A stretch of DNA of 64,000 nt from Glomus cerebriforme. Lineage: Eukaryota; Glomeromycota; Glomeromycetes; Glomerales; Glomeraceae. The position numbers and the translations under genes were made by a program. Shown piece by piece: positions 11,458 through 23,649 of the stretch (positions are counted from its first letter, which is position 1; every line of letters starts with the position of its first letter). The notes below the pieces were generated by a model. It searched no databases. It was given only the letters and a program-made list of their open reading frames with translations, and had not been told where the DNA came from. The stretch is from contig QKYT01000050.1 of the NCBI GenBank assembly GCA_003550305.1, forward strand, positions 24,664 to 88,663. The letters are read 5' to 3'.

Positions 11458-12162
11458 TAGTGATTTAGATTATCCAAATTACCTAGATTTAAAGTTTAAT
11501 TTTACGTTAATTTTTACATAAAAAAAATTGTAAGTTCCGAGAATTTTATAATAAGCCAAGTTGCAATGATAATTACCCTGATAGTTGGTTATTTTAAATC
11601 ATGTGATTTTTTTTATCAGTAAATCGGATTGATCAGATTGATAAGATATGCGTAATTTTTTTAAAAATTTTTTTTTTTTTTTTTTTTCTTTTGAGGAATT
11701 CATCTTCAAATAACAAAGATGATGAAATTTAGCCAATTTTGAGTTTTTTTTTAAAAAAACAATGATTTAAAAATTAAAGAATTCCTCTTGAGGATTAATT
11801 TAATTAGATTAAATTGGCAATGATGTTTTAGTAAAAGGTTTGATTTTTCTTACAGAAAAATATGATTACAAACTTTTAAGACCTCACTTTGTCTTTGAAT
11901 AATATCCTTATCCGGGTTTTTATATTCAGAAATGTGGGGGTCTGAGCCAATTTAATTAATTTATCTTAATTAGTAGTTTATTAAAACGTAATTTGATGAT
12001 ACTTTTCAAAATTTACCAAAGTTATGTGTCTATTAAGAAAATATTAAATAAAACATACTTTAATATTATTATATATAGTAGGGGATTTTTTATTATATTT
12101 TATTATTATTTCTTGATACGCTTTTATGATTTATAATAATTCTAAGCCATAAATATAATATT
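11458..12162. other. Convergent 3' region, SF3A2 and CWF19-like
   Basis: 705 bp with a long poly-T (11659-11687) and hairpin-like TTTTTTTTTAAAAAAAC (11745-11761). No gene seen. Confidence 0.4.
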
Positions 12163-14712
12163 TTAAGTCATGGGATCATAAGGTGTAAATGCTTCTCTGA
12201 ATTTATTTGCATCAGATCGTTCTTGTTCTTCATCTGCTTTGCAAGCTCTCCAATCAATACGTTGACTACATCCCAACAAATTTGCAAGAACTTTCCTGTA
12301 AAGAATAGTATTTTTTTTTAAAAAAAACCATAAATTAAAAAATTTCACGAAAGCTTTGATACATTACCTCCCAAATTGAACGTCAAATTTTTCATCAGGA
12401 TTAATTTCATGAATTAATGAAGTACCATCAGGTAAATCAACTTTAAAATAATGTGAAGGCAATGATGTTGACATCGGATTTAATTCAAATCCAGAATCTG
12501 AAGCTTCTTTTATAAAAGCTTCTCTTATCATATTTGAATTAAATCGAAAAGGTATAGGAACAACCTGTAGATGACAGTGTTGCTGTGTCCCGCCAGCTCT
12601 AGATATTTCATATATAACCATATCTGTGTTATGTTTGCGAAATAGAGTTTTCAGTGAACTCTTGTATCTTTCAAGTTCACTCATCATATTAACTTGCTCG
12701 CCAATCGGAACTTCTCGAAAAGTTGGATGATGTTGAATTGCTACTAATAAGACATGACCACCTCCAGGAACTTGCGAAATATTTTTATCTCGACTATCAA
12801 TCAAGGGACCTTTAGCTAACTTTAAAAGAATTAACAACATTAATAAGTGACATTATCGTACAACGTGAAAATATTTTAAACTTACAGATAGATAAATTTC
12901 ATTGCCAAGAGAAACAATCAAACTTAGTAAAAAAAAAAAAAAAATAAAAATAAAAATATTAGTAAATTAGCTTCGAATTATTGATATAAACCATTGCAGA
13001 CGTGATTAACTAAAAAAAAGTAATATATACTGTTTTACTGTTTTTGGATTTGACAAACAGAACCAACATGGAGGAGTAGCTAAGCGAAAAAAAAAAGTTA
13101 TTATAAAAAGTAATGTATAAATTATAATAAAATAAAAGGTATATACCTGTTTTGTTAGGATTCTTCTTGTTCCTAGAAGGGTTAGGACAATCCTTGGGTG
13201 AATGACCATTTTCACCACAAAGATTACACATGTATTCAGGACAATTTATGATATAATGAACGCCTGCTTGTTTGCATTTTTTACAAACATAATTTTGAGG
13301 CGGTTTCTTAGGACCAAATTTTTTCGAACCCGTTAACTCAGGACAATCTTTAATTAGATGCCCAGGAATATTACATTTATTGCATATATACTCTAAATTC
13401 CAAATGGAATGATAATTAATAAATAAAAAGTTAAACATTGAAAAATTTAAAAAAGTTCAAACTATTTACCGTGATTACTTCTTTTACCACGTTTAGTAGA
13501 TGGTTCTGATGTGTCACCTGCGTTCCAAAAATAATTACTTTCCTATTTAAAAACGAAATTAGCAAAGTAACATAGAAGAAATGACGTGAATGCATAATTT
13601 AACCTTACATCAGACGGACCATCCCCAAGTCCTCTCTTTTTTCTTATAAAAGGACATTCGGTCAACCTATCTGGAGAACTCACGAATGTCGATGGTGATA
13701 AATGTACAAATGGAACAAGATTGAAACCATAATACCACTATCGTAAGATTTATTATTAATAAAGTAACGAGAAAGTTCAAAAATAGCATTTCTATTTATA
13801 ACTAACCTTTGACTTTTCAGCATTACCCACTTCGGCCAAACCAATAAACCAAGTTGGATGTCCAAATTGCATTTGAGAATCATCATCATTATTTAATAAA
13901 TTTCGTGAAGGAGAATTCTGATAAGGTTCTCTTTGATAGAAGACTTTTTCCGAAGTAGCAAAGTGATACCTTGGCTTTACAACTAAAGCTATATTTGCAA
14001 CATGCACTGATCCTTTTACTTTTGTAGGTACATTCTGTGTAGAAAGATTAGTTACAGATTCTGGCCATTCATGTGTGAGAAGAATATCCACCGTATTGGG
14101 AAGATCTGTTGCCGGTGAATCTAATATACCACTAACGAACGCGATTTTTACACCATGTATCGTATTTATGCTACCTTTATGACCTTTATGAACATAGGAA
14201 AGCATATTAATACAAAGATATCAGAAAATAGCTTGATTACGCGTATATATAATATATCCTACCAAGGTAAAACAGATTCGGACAAAATTCGCCATTATTA
14301 CTTGCAATGCGCTCTTTTACAACATCCGGTAATTCATGTTCACCGTACATGAAATAGGACGTGATTGGTACTATTAATTAAAACGAATTCACGAATTAAA
14401 TTAAAAAAAAAAAAAATTAAACTTAACTAGATAACTTTAAATCTAAATGCATACCTTTGATTTCACCTGACATTAAAGATTCTAACTCGGTAGTATTTTT
14501 TCCAAAAAGATCACCAACACATAATAATAAATCGAAAGGTCCATATTTAGTGTTGATCTTATTGACTCCTGCAAAAAGTTCAGCGAGTTTCCCATTTGCT
14601 GATCCGACCGTTAATCTATAAGGAAAAGAAATTAGGTTCGAAAAAAATAATAATAATGATAATTAATAATCCCGTCGAATATAACTTTTACTTACACTTT
14701 GATTGTGGTCAT
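12163..14712 (-). CDS. CWF19L1: CWF19-like (CwfJ/Drn1) protein with zinc knuckles
   Basis: Eleven exons rebuilt: 14696-14712, 14455-14615, 14263-14370, 13807-14183, 13609-13737, 13470-13542, 13147-13392, 13031-13079, 12886-12922, 12368-12819, 12163-12295; 593 residues. The N-terminus is the metallophosphoesterase-like domain (LTVGSANGKL, FDLLLCVGDLFG, ILLTHEWPE). KWYYGFNLVPF leads into three CCHC-type zinc knuckles (CNKCNIPGHLIKDC; CKKCKQAGVHYIINC, one spacing longer; CNLCGENGHSPKDC). Then comes CwfJ C-terminal domain 1, HIT-like, with CWFCLSNP, GGGHVLLVAIQHHPT and GGTQQHCHLQVVPIP, and domain 2 ending in AFTPYDPMT. Family members (yeast Drn1, human CWF19L1) associate with lariat-intron complexes and debranching. 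Confidence 0.93.
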
Positions 14713-14905
14713 AATGGAACGAAATTAGAAAAAACAAATGGTGTAGAACTTAATAACAAGGTGATCTTTTTACATCATTATTGTGTAACAAATCAAATAT
14801 TTTTGTATTTAAGTTATCTGTTATGAGGTGGTGTAAATCAATTTCATAAATCTACTGTTTTTTTTGCATTTTAAATAGGGTTTAACTTTTCAAATAATTT
14901 ACAAA
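14713..14905. promoter_or_regulatory. Bidirectional promoter CWF19-like / SERINC
   Basis: 193 bp between two divergent start codons. AT-rich, no named motif seen. The call rests on gene arrangement only. Confidence 0.45.
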
Positions 14906-16672
14906 ATGGGGATGGCCTTCAGTTGTCTTGGGCTTGGGGCTGCATCTTGGATAACTTCCACTCTTGCTTCTTGTTTTTCTGCAGCAGCTTGTACTTTGGC
15001 TTTTAAGTCATGTAATTGCAACAACTCTATTGCTACAAGAATCGGGTTTGCGGTAAGAGTTATCATATTTTAGTATATTATTTATTTTAATTTTGATTTT
15101 AAACTAACTTTCAATCTATTATAGATAATATTTCTTTTGAATTCCATGGTAAGAATTTTATTGAACCTTTTTGTCTTATTTTTACTATTTTTACTTCCTT
15201 TTTATAATATGTATGTATGTATGTATAGTTCTCGTGGGTAATGTTGTCTGACTGGGCGATTAAACAATTGGAAAAGATGACTTATGACTATCTGCATCTG
15301 AATTGTAAAGACGAGGGAACTTGTTATGGAGTGTTTGCAGTACATCGTATTTGCTTTGCGCTTTCATTATTCCATTTCTTTTTGGGACTTTTAGTAATTG
15401 GAGTCAATGACACTCGTGATAAGAGGGCATCCATTCAAAATGGGTAATTAATGAAAATGATTGTATTTTCGAATATATTATTTGTATATATTACTAATCT
15501 TTATAATTTTATCTTTATAATTCTATAGATGGTGGGGACCAAAAATTTTATTATGGATAATATTTGTAATAATTTCCTTTTTTATTCCTAATGGATTTTT
15601 CATGTTCTGGGGAAATTATATTGCGTTAATTGGAGCAACATTGTTTATATTAGTTGGATTAGTATTATTAGTAGATTTTGCACATACATGGAGCGAAAAA
15701 TGTTTAGAAAAATGGGAAGAATATAATGATAATAGATGGAAATACATTCTTATAGGATCAACCATTGCAATGCTGATCGGAGCAATTGTACTTACGGGAA
15801 TTATGTATGGTTACTTTGCCGGATCTGGATGTAGTCTTAATCAATTCTTTATTTCATTTAATCTTGTATTATGTTTGATTGTAACTGTATTAAGTATTTC
15901 ACCAAAAGTACAAGAAGCGAATCCCAGATCAGGATTGCCACAAGCTTCAATGGTTGTAATATATTGTACTTACGTTATATTGAGCGCAGTTGCAAATGAA
16001 CCTGATGATAATATGTGTAATCCATTAACAAGGAGTAGAGGAACAAGAACAACCACCATAGTTATTGGAGCATTATTTACTTTTTTAGCTATATCTTACT
16101 CAACATCAAGAGCTGCTACACAAGGGAGAGCATTGATTACAAAATCAGATTACCATCCATTAAATACAGCTTCAGCTGTACCTTTAATGACTAGTCAGCC
16201 CGATGGTTTTCCAAACATGAGATCTGATACATTAACAGCCGCTGTCGAAAGTGGTGCAATGCCTGCCTCAGCATTAGATGATGATGATGACGATGATGGT
16301 TATGATGTCAAAGATGATGAAAAAAATGGGGTTGCTTATAATTATGCATTTTTCCACTTGATTTTTGCTATAGCTTCAATGTATGTTGCTATGTTACTTA
16401 CTAATTGGAATAATGTTACTACTACTAGTTCTGATGAGAAATTAATTGTTATTGGTCAAAGTTATATTGCTGTTTGGGTAAAAGTTATTTCCAGTTGGAT
16501 TTGTATATTATTATATTCTTGGACTCTTGTTGGTCCTGTTCTTTTGCCTGATAGATTTATTGTAAGTTTGTGAATAATTTTTGTTTTTTTTTTTTAAAAA
16601 AAAGTGTTCTAATTTGAAATTTTTATTTTATTTAACTTATTTTACTATTTTTTTTTATAGGATTATTTCTAA
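14906..16672 (+). CDS. SERINC/TMS1 (TDE1-family) membrane protein
   Basis: Five exons: 14906-15052, 15125-15148, 15229-15443, 15529-16561, 16661-16672; 476 residues. Family hallmarks: MGMAFSCLG start, CCC-like CNCNN near the first loop, HRICFALSLFHFFLGLLVIGV, WWGPKILLWIIFVIISFFIPN, GCSLNQFFISFNL, and the tail WTLVGPVLLPDRF. About ten or eleven hydrophobic segments. An acidic loop (DDDDDDDGYDVKDDEKN) precedes YNYAFFHLIFAIASMY, as in fungal members. SERINC proteins are implicated in lipid (serine-lipid) handling and scrambling in Golgi, vacuole or plasma membranes. The second coding exon is only 24 nt and the last only 12 nt (DYF plus stop), which automated prediction could miss. Confidence 0.95.
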
Positions 16673-16979
16673 ATCTATAATCACTATATGATAATGTGAG
16701 AATTAACTGAATATTTAAATATAATAGTTTAGGGAAATGTATATTATCTTGATTATCCCTTTTCTGTTTATCATTTATCTTTATTTTATTAATGTAATAT
16801 TATATACATTTTAATAAAATATTCTAAAATCACATAAATAAGGTTTTAATTATACTTTTATTAATAGAAGGTACTTTTGCAAATTTACAAAAAAGTAAAC
16901 CCATGCATGAAATAAATATATTGCACAAATTAAGCTAATTAAAAAAACGTTTTAATTTGCACAAAATTCTATCCATTAA
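16673..16979. other. Convergent 3' region, SERINC and ARB1
   Basis: 307 bp between convergent stops, with AATAAA-type signals at about 16814 for the plus-strand gene. Nothing else seen. Confidence 0.4.
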
Positions 16980-19652
16980 TTAAATTTTAACACCCTTAGA
17001 AAGATATTTCTTATAATCTTCAATAGTTCCTTTCCAAGTAGTAACTGTATGATCTTTACATAACCATATATCTTGTGCTACTTGAGAAATCAATCGGAAA
17101 TCGTGAGATACTAACACTACGCCACCTGAAAAGTCTTTGATAGCTTTTGCAAGTCCATCAATACTTTCCATATCCTAAAAGATAATAAATAAAATTCATT
17201 AAATTCAAATTTTTCGATAAAGAAAAAGTTAGAGAAAGTTATAAGAAAAATTACCAAATGATTTGTAGGTTCATCCATAAGAACAATGTCTGGTTTTGAT
17301 AATACTAGTTCTGCAAAAACTAATCGAGATTTTAAACCATCACTTAAAGTCTTGATCGGATTAGTTTGGTGAATGCCTGTAAGACCATATCGTCCGATTT
17401 GATTTCGCCAAAACTATTTTAAACCAAATATAAGTATTTGAAAAATGAAACATTAATATAAATCAGAATTTGTATAAACTTACATCAACATCTCCATTCA
17501 AATGAGCAAAATTTTTTCTCATATACTGAATTGGACTTAATTCCATATCAAGTTGATCAGCACTAAAAAAATTTCAATACAAATGTTTAGAATATCACTA
17601 ATATATAAGTAAATTTGAGAGAGTTTATACAACTTACCTATGCTGACTGTATTTGGCCAATTTCAAATTAGTATGACGAGCGATTCTACCTTTTACAGGT
17701 TGAAGTTCACCCATCATCAATTTTAACAAGGTACTTTTTCCCACACCTAATTAATTGAAAGTATTAATATAATATATTAAATTTATTAACTTTTCATTAA
17801 AATTATTAGAATAATCACCATTAGGTCCTACAAGAGCTACACGAGAATCCATATCAACTGCTAGATCAAGATCTTCATATAACAAATCCTCGGGTTTACT
17901 ACTTCCACTATAAGAGAAAGACACTTGATCGAATTGTAATACTGGCGGTGGAAGTTTTTCGACATTTTCAAATTTGAATTTGAATGTAATAGGTGTTTCG
18001 ACCTATATATTAATGTGAAAATTAAAATATTAACGAAATTCGATTCACAATATATACATAAAATGCATACATACCTTTTCAATCAAACCAGCAGCTTCCA
18101 TCTTGTCAATAATTTTCTGTTTACTTTTGGCTTGTTTGACCTATTATATGTTTTATAAAATTTACTAATTAGAAAATAATACAACAATTTATTCATGAAT
18201 ACCGTAAAAATGATTCCAAATTCACTTACAAGATTAGCATAAGTACCAGCCGAAGCAATGAATTTTTTAATGTGTGCAATTTCATCTTGCTGCTTATGAT
18301 ATGCCTTCATTTGGTTGACTTCTAATTCTGCTTTAGTTTTTACGAAGGTAGAATATCCACCTCCGTAATAATTTAATTTTTTCTTTTCCGTCAAATGTAT
18401 GGTTTCATTGCATACACCATCAAGAAAATCTTGGGAATGACTGACCAAAAGCAAAATACTAAAATAAAAATAACGACGATATTAGCATTCAAATAAACTT
18501 GCTTATCTCTCTCTCACTTAGTTTAACTTACCGATTATAACTCTTCAAGTATTCTTCGAGCCATACACAAGCTTCCAGATCCAAATGATTTGCTAAAATG
18601 AAAATGTTAATATTAATAAGAGTTTAAAAGTGAATGAATAAAAAAAACATAAACTTTATCTCATGCTTACTTGGTTCATCCAACAACAATAAAGTGGGTT
18701 TAATAAACAAAGCTTTTGCAAGTGCTACTCGCATTCTCCAACCACCAGACATATCTTTGGTTTTTTTGGCCATCATTTCTTGAGAGAAACCTAAACCATG
18801 AAGGAGAGTACTAGCACGAGATTTAAATGTCGACTCATCGAGAGCAGAAATACGATCATACAAATCTTCTAATCTTAAATCATCTGCGCCTTCGTCTCCA
18901 GCCAATATATCCTCAACTTCTTTTTCAAGACTAAAAAATTAAATATAAAATTCGGAGAACATTAATAAATTTTTAAATCAGCATTGCATATAGTGAAATA
19001 TCTTCGACAATTACCGAACAATTTCATTCTTTGCTGCCAACATAACATAGTCGATAGCATTAAGATCACAAGGTTCCGCTTCCTGATTTAATAAATATAT
19101 CTATAAAATATATGAAATATCGGTTAATCTAATTCATAGTAATGGATGGAAGCAAATATTCATTGTACGTACATCAATATGCTCTGGGATTGGCGCTTCT
19201 CTTGCCGCCAAAGACGCCAGGAACGTACTCTTTCCTGAACCATTTGCACCTATTAGACCATATCTAAATTTTCAAAAGACCAGTATGATTTATTAAGCAT
19301 TTAATAATAAAAATATTTTTTTAAAAAAATGCACAGATCATATTACATACCGTCTACCAAAATTAAGTTCAATCGTTGCATTATCGATCAACACACGCCC
19401 ATAAAAAGATAAACTATATTGTTCAATCTTAATATCTCTCGATCTGGGCTGTGAAGCCAAAACACCAGTAGCAGTTCTTTCGCCAGATATCTTCAGCGTT
19501 TCCAAAGACAAACCATTAGCAGCGGCCGCAACATTAGATTCAGTAGTTTCTTTATTAGCAGATGAGCCATTTGCAACAGTTGTTGCTTCCGGCTTCTTTG
19601 CACCTTTTGCGGCTTTTTTAGCCAAACGCTTTTGTTTTGAGACTGATGACAT
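16980..19652 (-). CDS. ARB1: ABC-F ATPase ARB1 / ABCF2
   Basis: Soluble twin-ATPase involved in ribosome biogenesis, shuttling between nucleus and cytoplasm. Twelve exons: 19351-19652, 19173-19263, 19015-19100, 18671-18930, 18532-18592, 18230-18458, 18075-18140, 17819-18002, 17638-17746, 17484-17562, 17255-17413, 16980-17174; 606 residues, close to yeast Arb1. First ATPase: [13 protein letters not shown] (Walker A), [15 protein letters not shown] (signature), LLLLDEPTNHLD (Walker B), [13 protein letters not shown]. Second: [43 protein letters not shown]. The subfamily marker [19 protein letters not shown] and the basic lysine-rich start fit ABCF2 rather than GCN20. The second signature reads LSDGL instead of LSDGQ. 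One donor (17818) is GTGATT, weaker than the rest. Confidence 0.97.
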
Positions 19653-20780
19653 TTTTTTTTGTAGGTTAAGAAAGTATAGGAAATGAAATTGGCTTTTTTT
19701 GACCAATGAATGTGTTTTTTAAGAGTTTAAAATAGTCACCAAGTCTACTAATCAAGATGCGATTGAGCGGAACAAATAGATCTAAGATTCGACTAGTTTT
19801 CTTACCCGAGAAAACCCTTATTTTAATTCTCGAATGTAGGTAACAGATCGAGGTTTGAAAAGCTCTTTATATCGGTTGTTCCCATTTTTTTTGACAGATA
19901 AATGGATCGGGACCTTGCGTGTTGCGTCACTTTAAGCGAAGGTATACTTTACTTAATTTGGTAACAATTTAGTTGCTTACGGAGATTAACATTTATTTAC
20001 ATTACAAAATCTATTGTTTATGATTATGTCAATTGATATTTTTACGGTTAGATTTTTGATTGCGACTTGCAAAGGTTGATTTGACGCAGTACAGTATATC
20101 AAAAAGAGCTACCTGATCGAAGTTTTAAAATCATGATGGACGAGTTAGGTTATTAGGTTTTTCTGATCAAACATTGTTTTATTTAATAAAATATTATTTT
20201 CAAAAAGATGAGGAAGGCAATTATAGCTTTTAAATTCAAAAAAGAAAGTACTAAATCCAATTAAATAACTATCCACTTAAATAATTATAAGTCAACGTCG
20301 TAGATCTTGTATATCAACTTTATATTATATTGACACGATTAATTGGAAGTTTCAAGAGATATCAGAATTTTTTTTAAAGTTCTGAAATCTAAGAAATCTA
20401 AACTTCTAAAAAATTTTTTTATATGTATATTTGGAAAAATTAAAATCGCAGTGTTTTTTTTTATTATTTATTACTATAAATGTTAATCATCCATATTAAT
20501 ATTATATCGATTTCCACTTTTATCATTACCAAATTGGTCACTATGTCAATAACAAAGAACTCTAATTTGAATTTTTCAAAATTGCCATATTTACTGTATG
20601 CCGTTTATCGTGTAACCATCAATGATATAAAAAGTATGTTCGCGTTTTCTTTCAGTAATTTTTTTTGACACAGATTAATTTGATACATTTTTTAATTGAT
20701 AATAATCTAGTTTGGTGCATGGGACTTATCCTGATATTCATAAAGAGAATGAGAATTTATATAATTAGTCTCTGGTAAAG
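19653..20780. other. ARB1 upstream region, no gene
   Basis: 1.1 kb of AT-rich sequence upstream of ARB1. It marks the change from the dense gene block to the sparse half of the window. No supported feature. Confidence 0.4.
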
Positions 20781-20999
20781 ATGGTGAAGTTTTTGACGAA
20801 GAAAATCCCTATGCAACCATATCCGATTTCATGTATGGATGGGGTTGATGAAACTGATTATAATGAAAAACATCTAACATCTAGTCTAGACAGTTTATTT
20901 TATAATGTAAATCAATATGTTTTACATAATAATATATTTAACCTTCCGCTGTTCCGCATACTATTTTTACCTAATACTGGAAAAATAAGACGTGTATGA
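20781..20999 (+). CDS. Doubtful short open frame (72 aa)
   Basis: Open frame with fairly balanced composition (MVKFLTKKIPMQPYPISCMD...). No family recognised. Following sequence has stops in all frames with short coding-looking pieces, so it may be a remnant of a decayed gene. Confidence 0.15.
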   Translation: MVKFLTKKIPMQPYPISCMDGVDETDYNEKHLTSSLDSLFYNVNQYVLHNNIFNLPLFRILFLPNTGKIRRV

Positions 21000-21748
21000 T
21001 GCAATTTAACATTATATTAGATCACCCGACAGGTCCTGGAAGTGAATGATTCGTTCACGAAATTTTAAAAAATATAATACGAGCAAAATTATAGATGAAG
21101 GTATTTTACATGAACGAAGTCATATCTCCTCAACTCAACCGAACAGGAATGTGATCTGGAAATAGGACCTGCGTCAGATCTTATGGATTCACCAAGGAGT
21201 GTAAAGAAAAAAAAAATTAAAATCGTTTTTTTTTTGTTTTACGGTATCTTAACGTAATATGGTATTTACCCATGAAATTCAAGATTTCGATAAGCATTTC
21301 GAACACTGTATTGCGGATATTTAGCTTATTTGATTTAACATAGTATAGCATCTCGTAACTTCTTGTTGTGCCAATTCAAGTTTCTCACTGAAAGTTGTCG
21401 ACCATTATATTCTTGATTTCAGACAGTTTGGAATCATAATCCGTAATGAATATGTTTCGACAATACTTCACACGGCACTGGAGATGAGTTGTCAATGTAT
21501 GGGATAATTTCGTTTTTGTCAGAACTTAATGGTGATGATATTGATGCGTATTTTGTTCTCAGAAATTCGAGAGCTTTATTTGCGTTACATACCAAGAAAA
21601 TAAAAGAGGAAGATGACGATTTCGAGTAACTATACGGTATTGTTACATCTGGTATGAAAATTTTTTTTTTTTTCATTAGTCAAACTTGAATGGTAATAAT
21701 TATATAGCAGGAAATTTCCACCTATTTTTAGCTGAGGATTAGCATTTC
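21000..21748. other. Intergenic or decayed sequence
   Basis: Contains a GATCACCCGACAGGTCC stretch and poly-T/A runs, with short coding-looking scraps in several frames and no intact gene. Confidence 0.3.
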
Positions 21749-22033
21749 TTGCTTTATAGTCTGAGAGAAGTTTCTCAAACAAGTGAAAATTCCCTAATCC
21801 CTATACCATCAAATTTAAACAAGACGACGGATAAAAATTTTCAAATGTATATCGTGATGCATTATAGTGTGAAAGTGGTTAGTTTGATTGTCAGTTTGTT
21901 GAAGGATAGGGCTTATGAGATAATTCTTCATCAAGCAAGAGGATCAAATAAAAAGATATCATACGAAGAAATAATGTGTGGAAGTATTGTCTACAGTCAT
22001 ATGTATAGAGCACGCGTTACTGTAAGCGCGTAA
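21749..22033 (+). CDS. Unrecognised open frame (94 aa)
   Basis: A 94-residue frame with protein-like composition (SLREVSQTSENSLIPIPSN, later LLKDRAYEIILHQARGS). No motif, signal peptide or membrane segment. It could be an exon of a decayed lineage-specific gene. No homology claim. Confidence 0.2.
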   Translation: MLYSLREVSQTSENSLIPIPSNLNKTTDKNFQMYIVMHYSVKVVSLIVSLLKDRAYEIILHQARGSNKKISYEEIMCGSIVYSHMYRARVTVSA

Positions 22034-22419
22034 TTTATTTTAGCGATAATATTTATAACATTAAATTAAGCTTGATTTACTTTTGGCAAAGAGTATATTA
22101 TCATAACAATAGTTGATTCTTTTCACTTTGAGAGAGGTGAGGTATGGCATCACGTTAACAAAAAGCACACATTCTTGAAATTTCAGCATGTATTATTTAA
22201 TAAAAAAAAAAAGAATTTGTGATGAAATCATTTTTACAAAGTAATCCATTTTTAGAATGCTACAAATCATATAAAAAAAGGTGATTTATTTACAAGAAAA
22301 ATAAGATTTTGCTTTGAACGTTTTATGCTTTAATAATAAAATACCCCACCCATTCCCATAATTACAATGTTTTTTATAAAAATACATGGAATTAAAATAC
22401 AAAGTATACAAAATTGAAC

Positions 22420-23649
22420 TTAGTATTCATCAAGAATTTCATAAATTTCTTCTGCTTCACTATGATTATCAGAATCCACACTCCCTGCATAACTATCAGA
22501 ATCTGCTAATACACCACCAGTATAGTATTTTATTTTGTTCTCTATGATTTGATCAAGATTTTCTAGTATATATTCCAGGGATTTATTTTTAAAGTCAATA
22601 TTTGCTGTATGCGGAAGTTTCCATCCACAATATATCTTCTTATGCTTTCCAGAAATGATAATATTATATCCTTGTTTTCGTGCAAAATCAATATACAGTT
22701 CACATAAGTAACAACATCTTTTTGATACTGCTATAAACTCCCTATTTCTATTATCCTGGTCTATTATGCTGGTCAATATATTCATTTCTGCATGTAAATA
22801 AATACATTGTTTAATGTCATTGTCCAGTTGAAGTTGTTTTGTATTTTCATCAGTATATATTTTTATTAATTTTCTCTTAATGAAATTATTTTTCAAACAT
22901 TTTTTCATAAAAAGTTCATACTCTTCATCATTAGCAAACCTTTTGATAATATTTTTCCATGAAAATATGGATTGATTAGTTATAATATCAGGATCCATTT
23001 TATACAATTCAATATTAGAAAATAGAATTTTGTACTTTATATTACGAGCACATGCCATGATATTTATCACAGACCCAGCGTAAGATCCCACCTTTCTGAG
23101 ATGTCCTAAAAATCTTGAGGGGATCGTAGGATCATTTTTGACTTTCTTATTATATTTGCTACAAATTCCGGATAATTTAAACTTATTCACTTCATCTATA
23201 TTATTAACATCGGTTGAAGTATCTTTTAAAAAAGATATAATATGTTCATCATTTTGACCATTAATTATATCATTTTTAAGTCTTTTAAATCTAGACTCAA
23301 GTTTAGCAGAACAGTAATTCATTACATCGTCGGTTAAAGCCTTCACAACATCTTTTGATTTCGCAGGAGCATCCTTAGATATATTTCTCAAATATCCCTG
23401 GATTTTATTAATATATTCAACATCCTCATTAAGCCAATTATTATTCTTAGAAATGTAAACCTTACAACTATCGGGTAAAACTTTCAATCTTACTGCAACT
23501 ACTTCTTTATCTCTTGCAAGTATTGTTGCTAAGTTACAAGAAAAAGTGTCATTTTCTGTCAGGTCAATGACTTCATCACTTGCTCCCTCGACAGCGAAGT
23601 TTATACTTTCAGCAACGCACAATTTACTGTACAAATCTTTTTCTGACAT
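22420..23649 (-). CDS. OTT_1508-like deaminase-fold protein
   Basis: Single-exon 409-residue protein. Residues about 284-345 show the cytidine-deaminase-fold zinc site: LHAEMNIL (His286, Glu288) and KRCCYLCELY (Cys313 and Cys316, C-x2-C). These are followed by ISGKHKKIYCGWKLP, the G-H-K-x-Y-x-G-W pattern I associate with the OTT_1508-like deaminase family (named after an Orientia protein and common in fungi). The N-terminal 280 residues are helical with no second domain. The C-terminus is acidic and repeats a DSDSYAGSV/VDSDNH-like segment. All four expected zinc/catalytic residues are present, so activity is possible; the substrate is unknown. Neighbours give no operon-like clue. Confidence is high for the fold, low for biochemical role. 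Confidence 0.8.
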   Translation of the reverse strand: MSEKDLYSKLCVAESINFAVEGASDEVIDLTENDTFSCNLATILARDKEVVAVRLKVLPDSCKVYISKNNNWLNEDVEYINKIQGYLRNISKDAPAKSKDVVKALTDDVMNYCSAKLESRFKRLKNDIINGQNDEHIISFLKDTSTDVNNIDEVNKFKLSGICSKYNKKVKNDPTIPSRFLGHLRKVGSYAGSVINIMACARNIKYKILFSNIELYKMDPDIITNQSIFSWKNIIKRFANDEEYELFMKKCLKNNFIKRKLIKIYTDENTKQLQLDNDIKQCIYLHAEMNILTSIIDQDNRNREFIAVSKRCCYLCELYIDFARKQGYNIIISGKHKKIYCGWKLPHTANIDFKNKSLEYILENLDQIIENKIKYYTGGVLADSDSYAGSVDSDNHSEAEEIYEILDEY

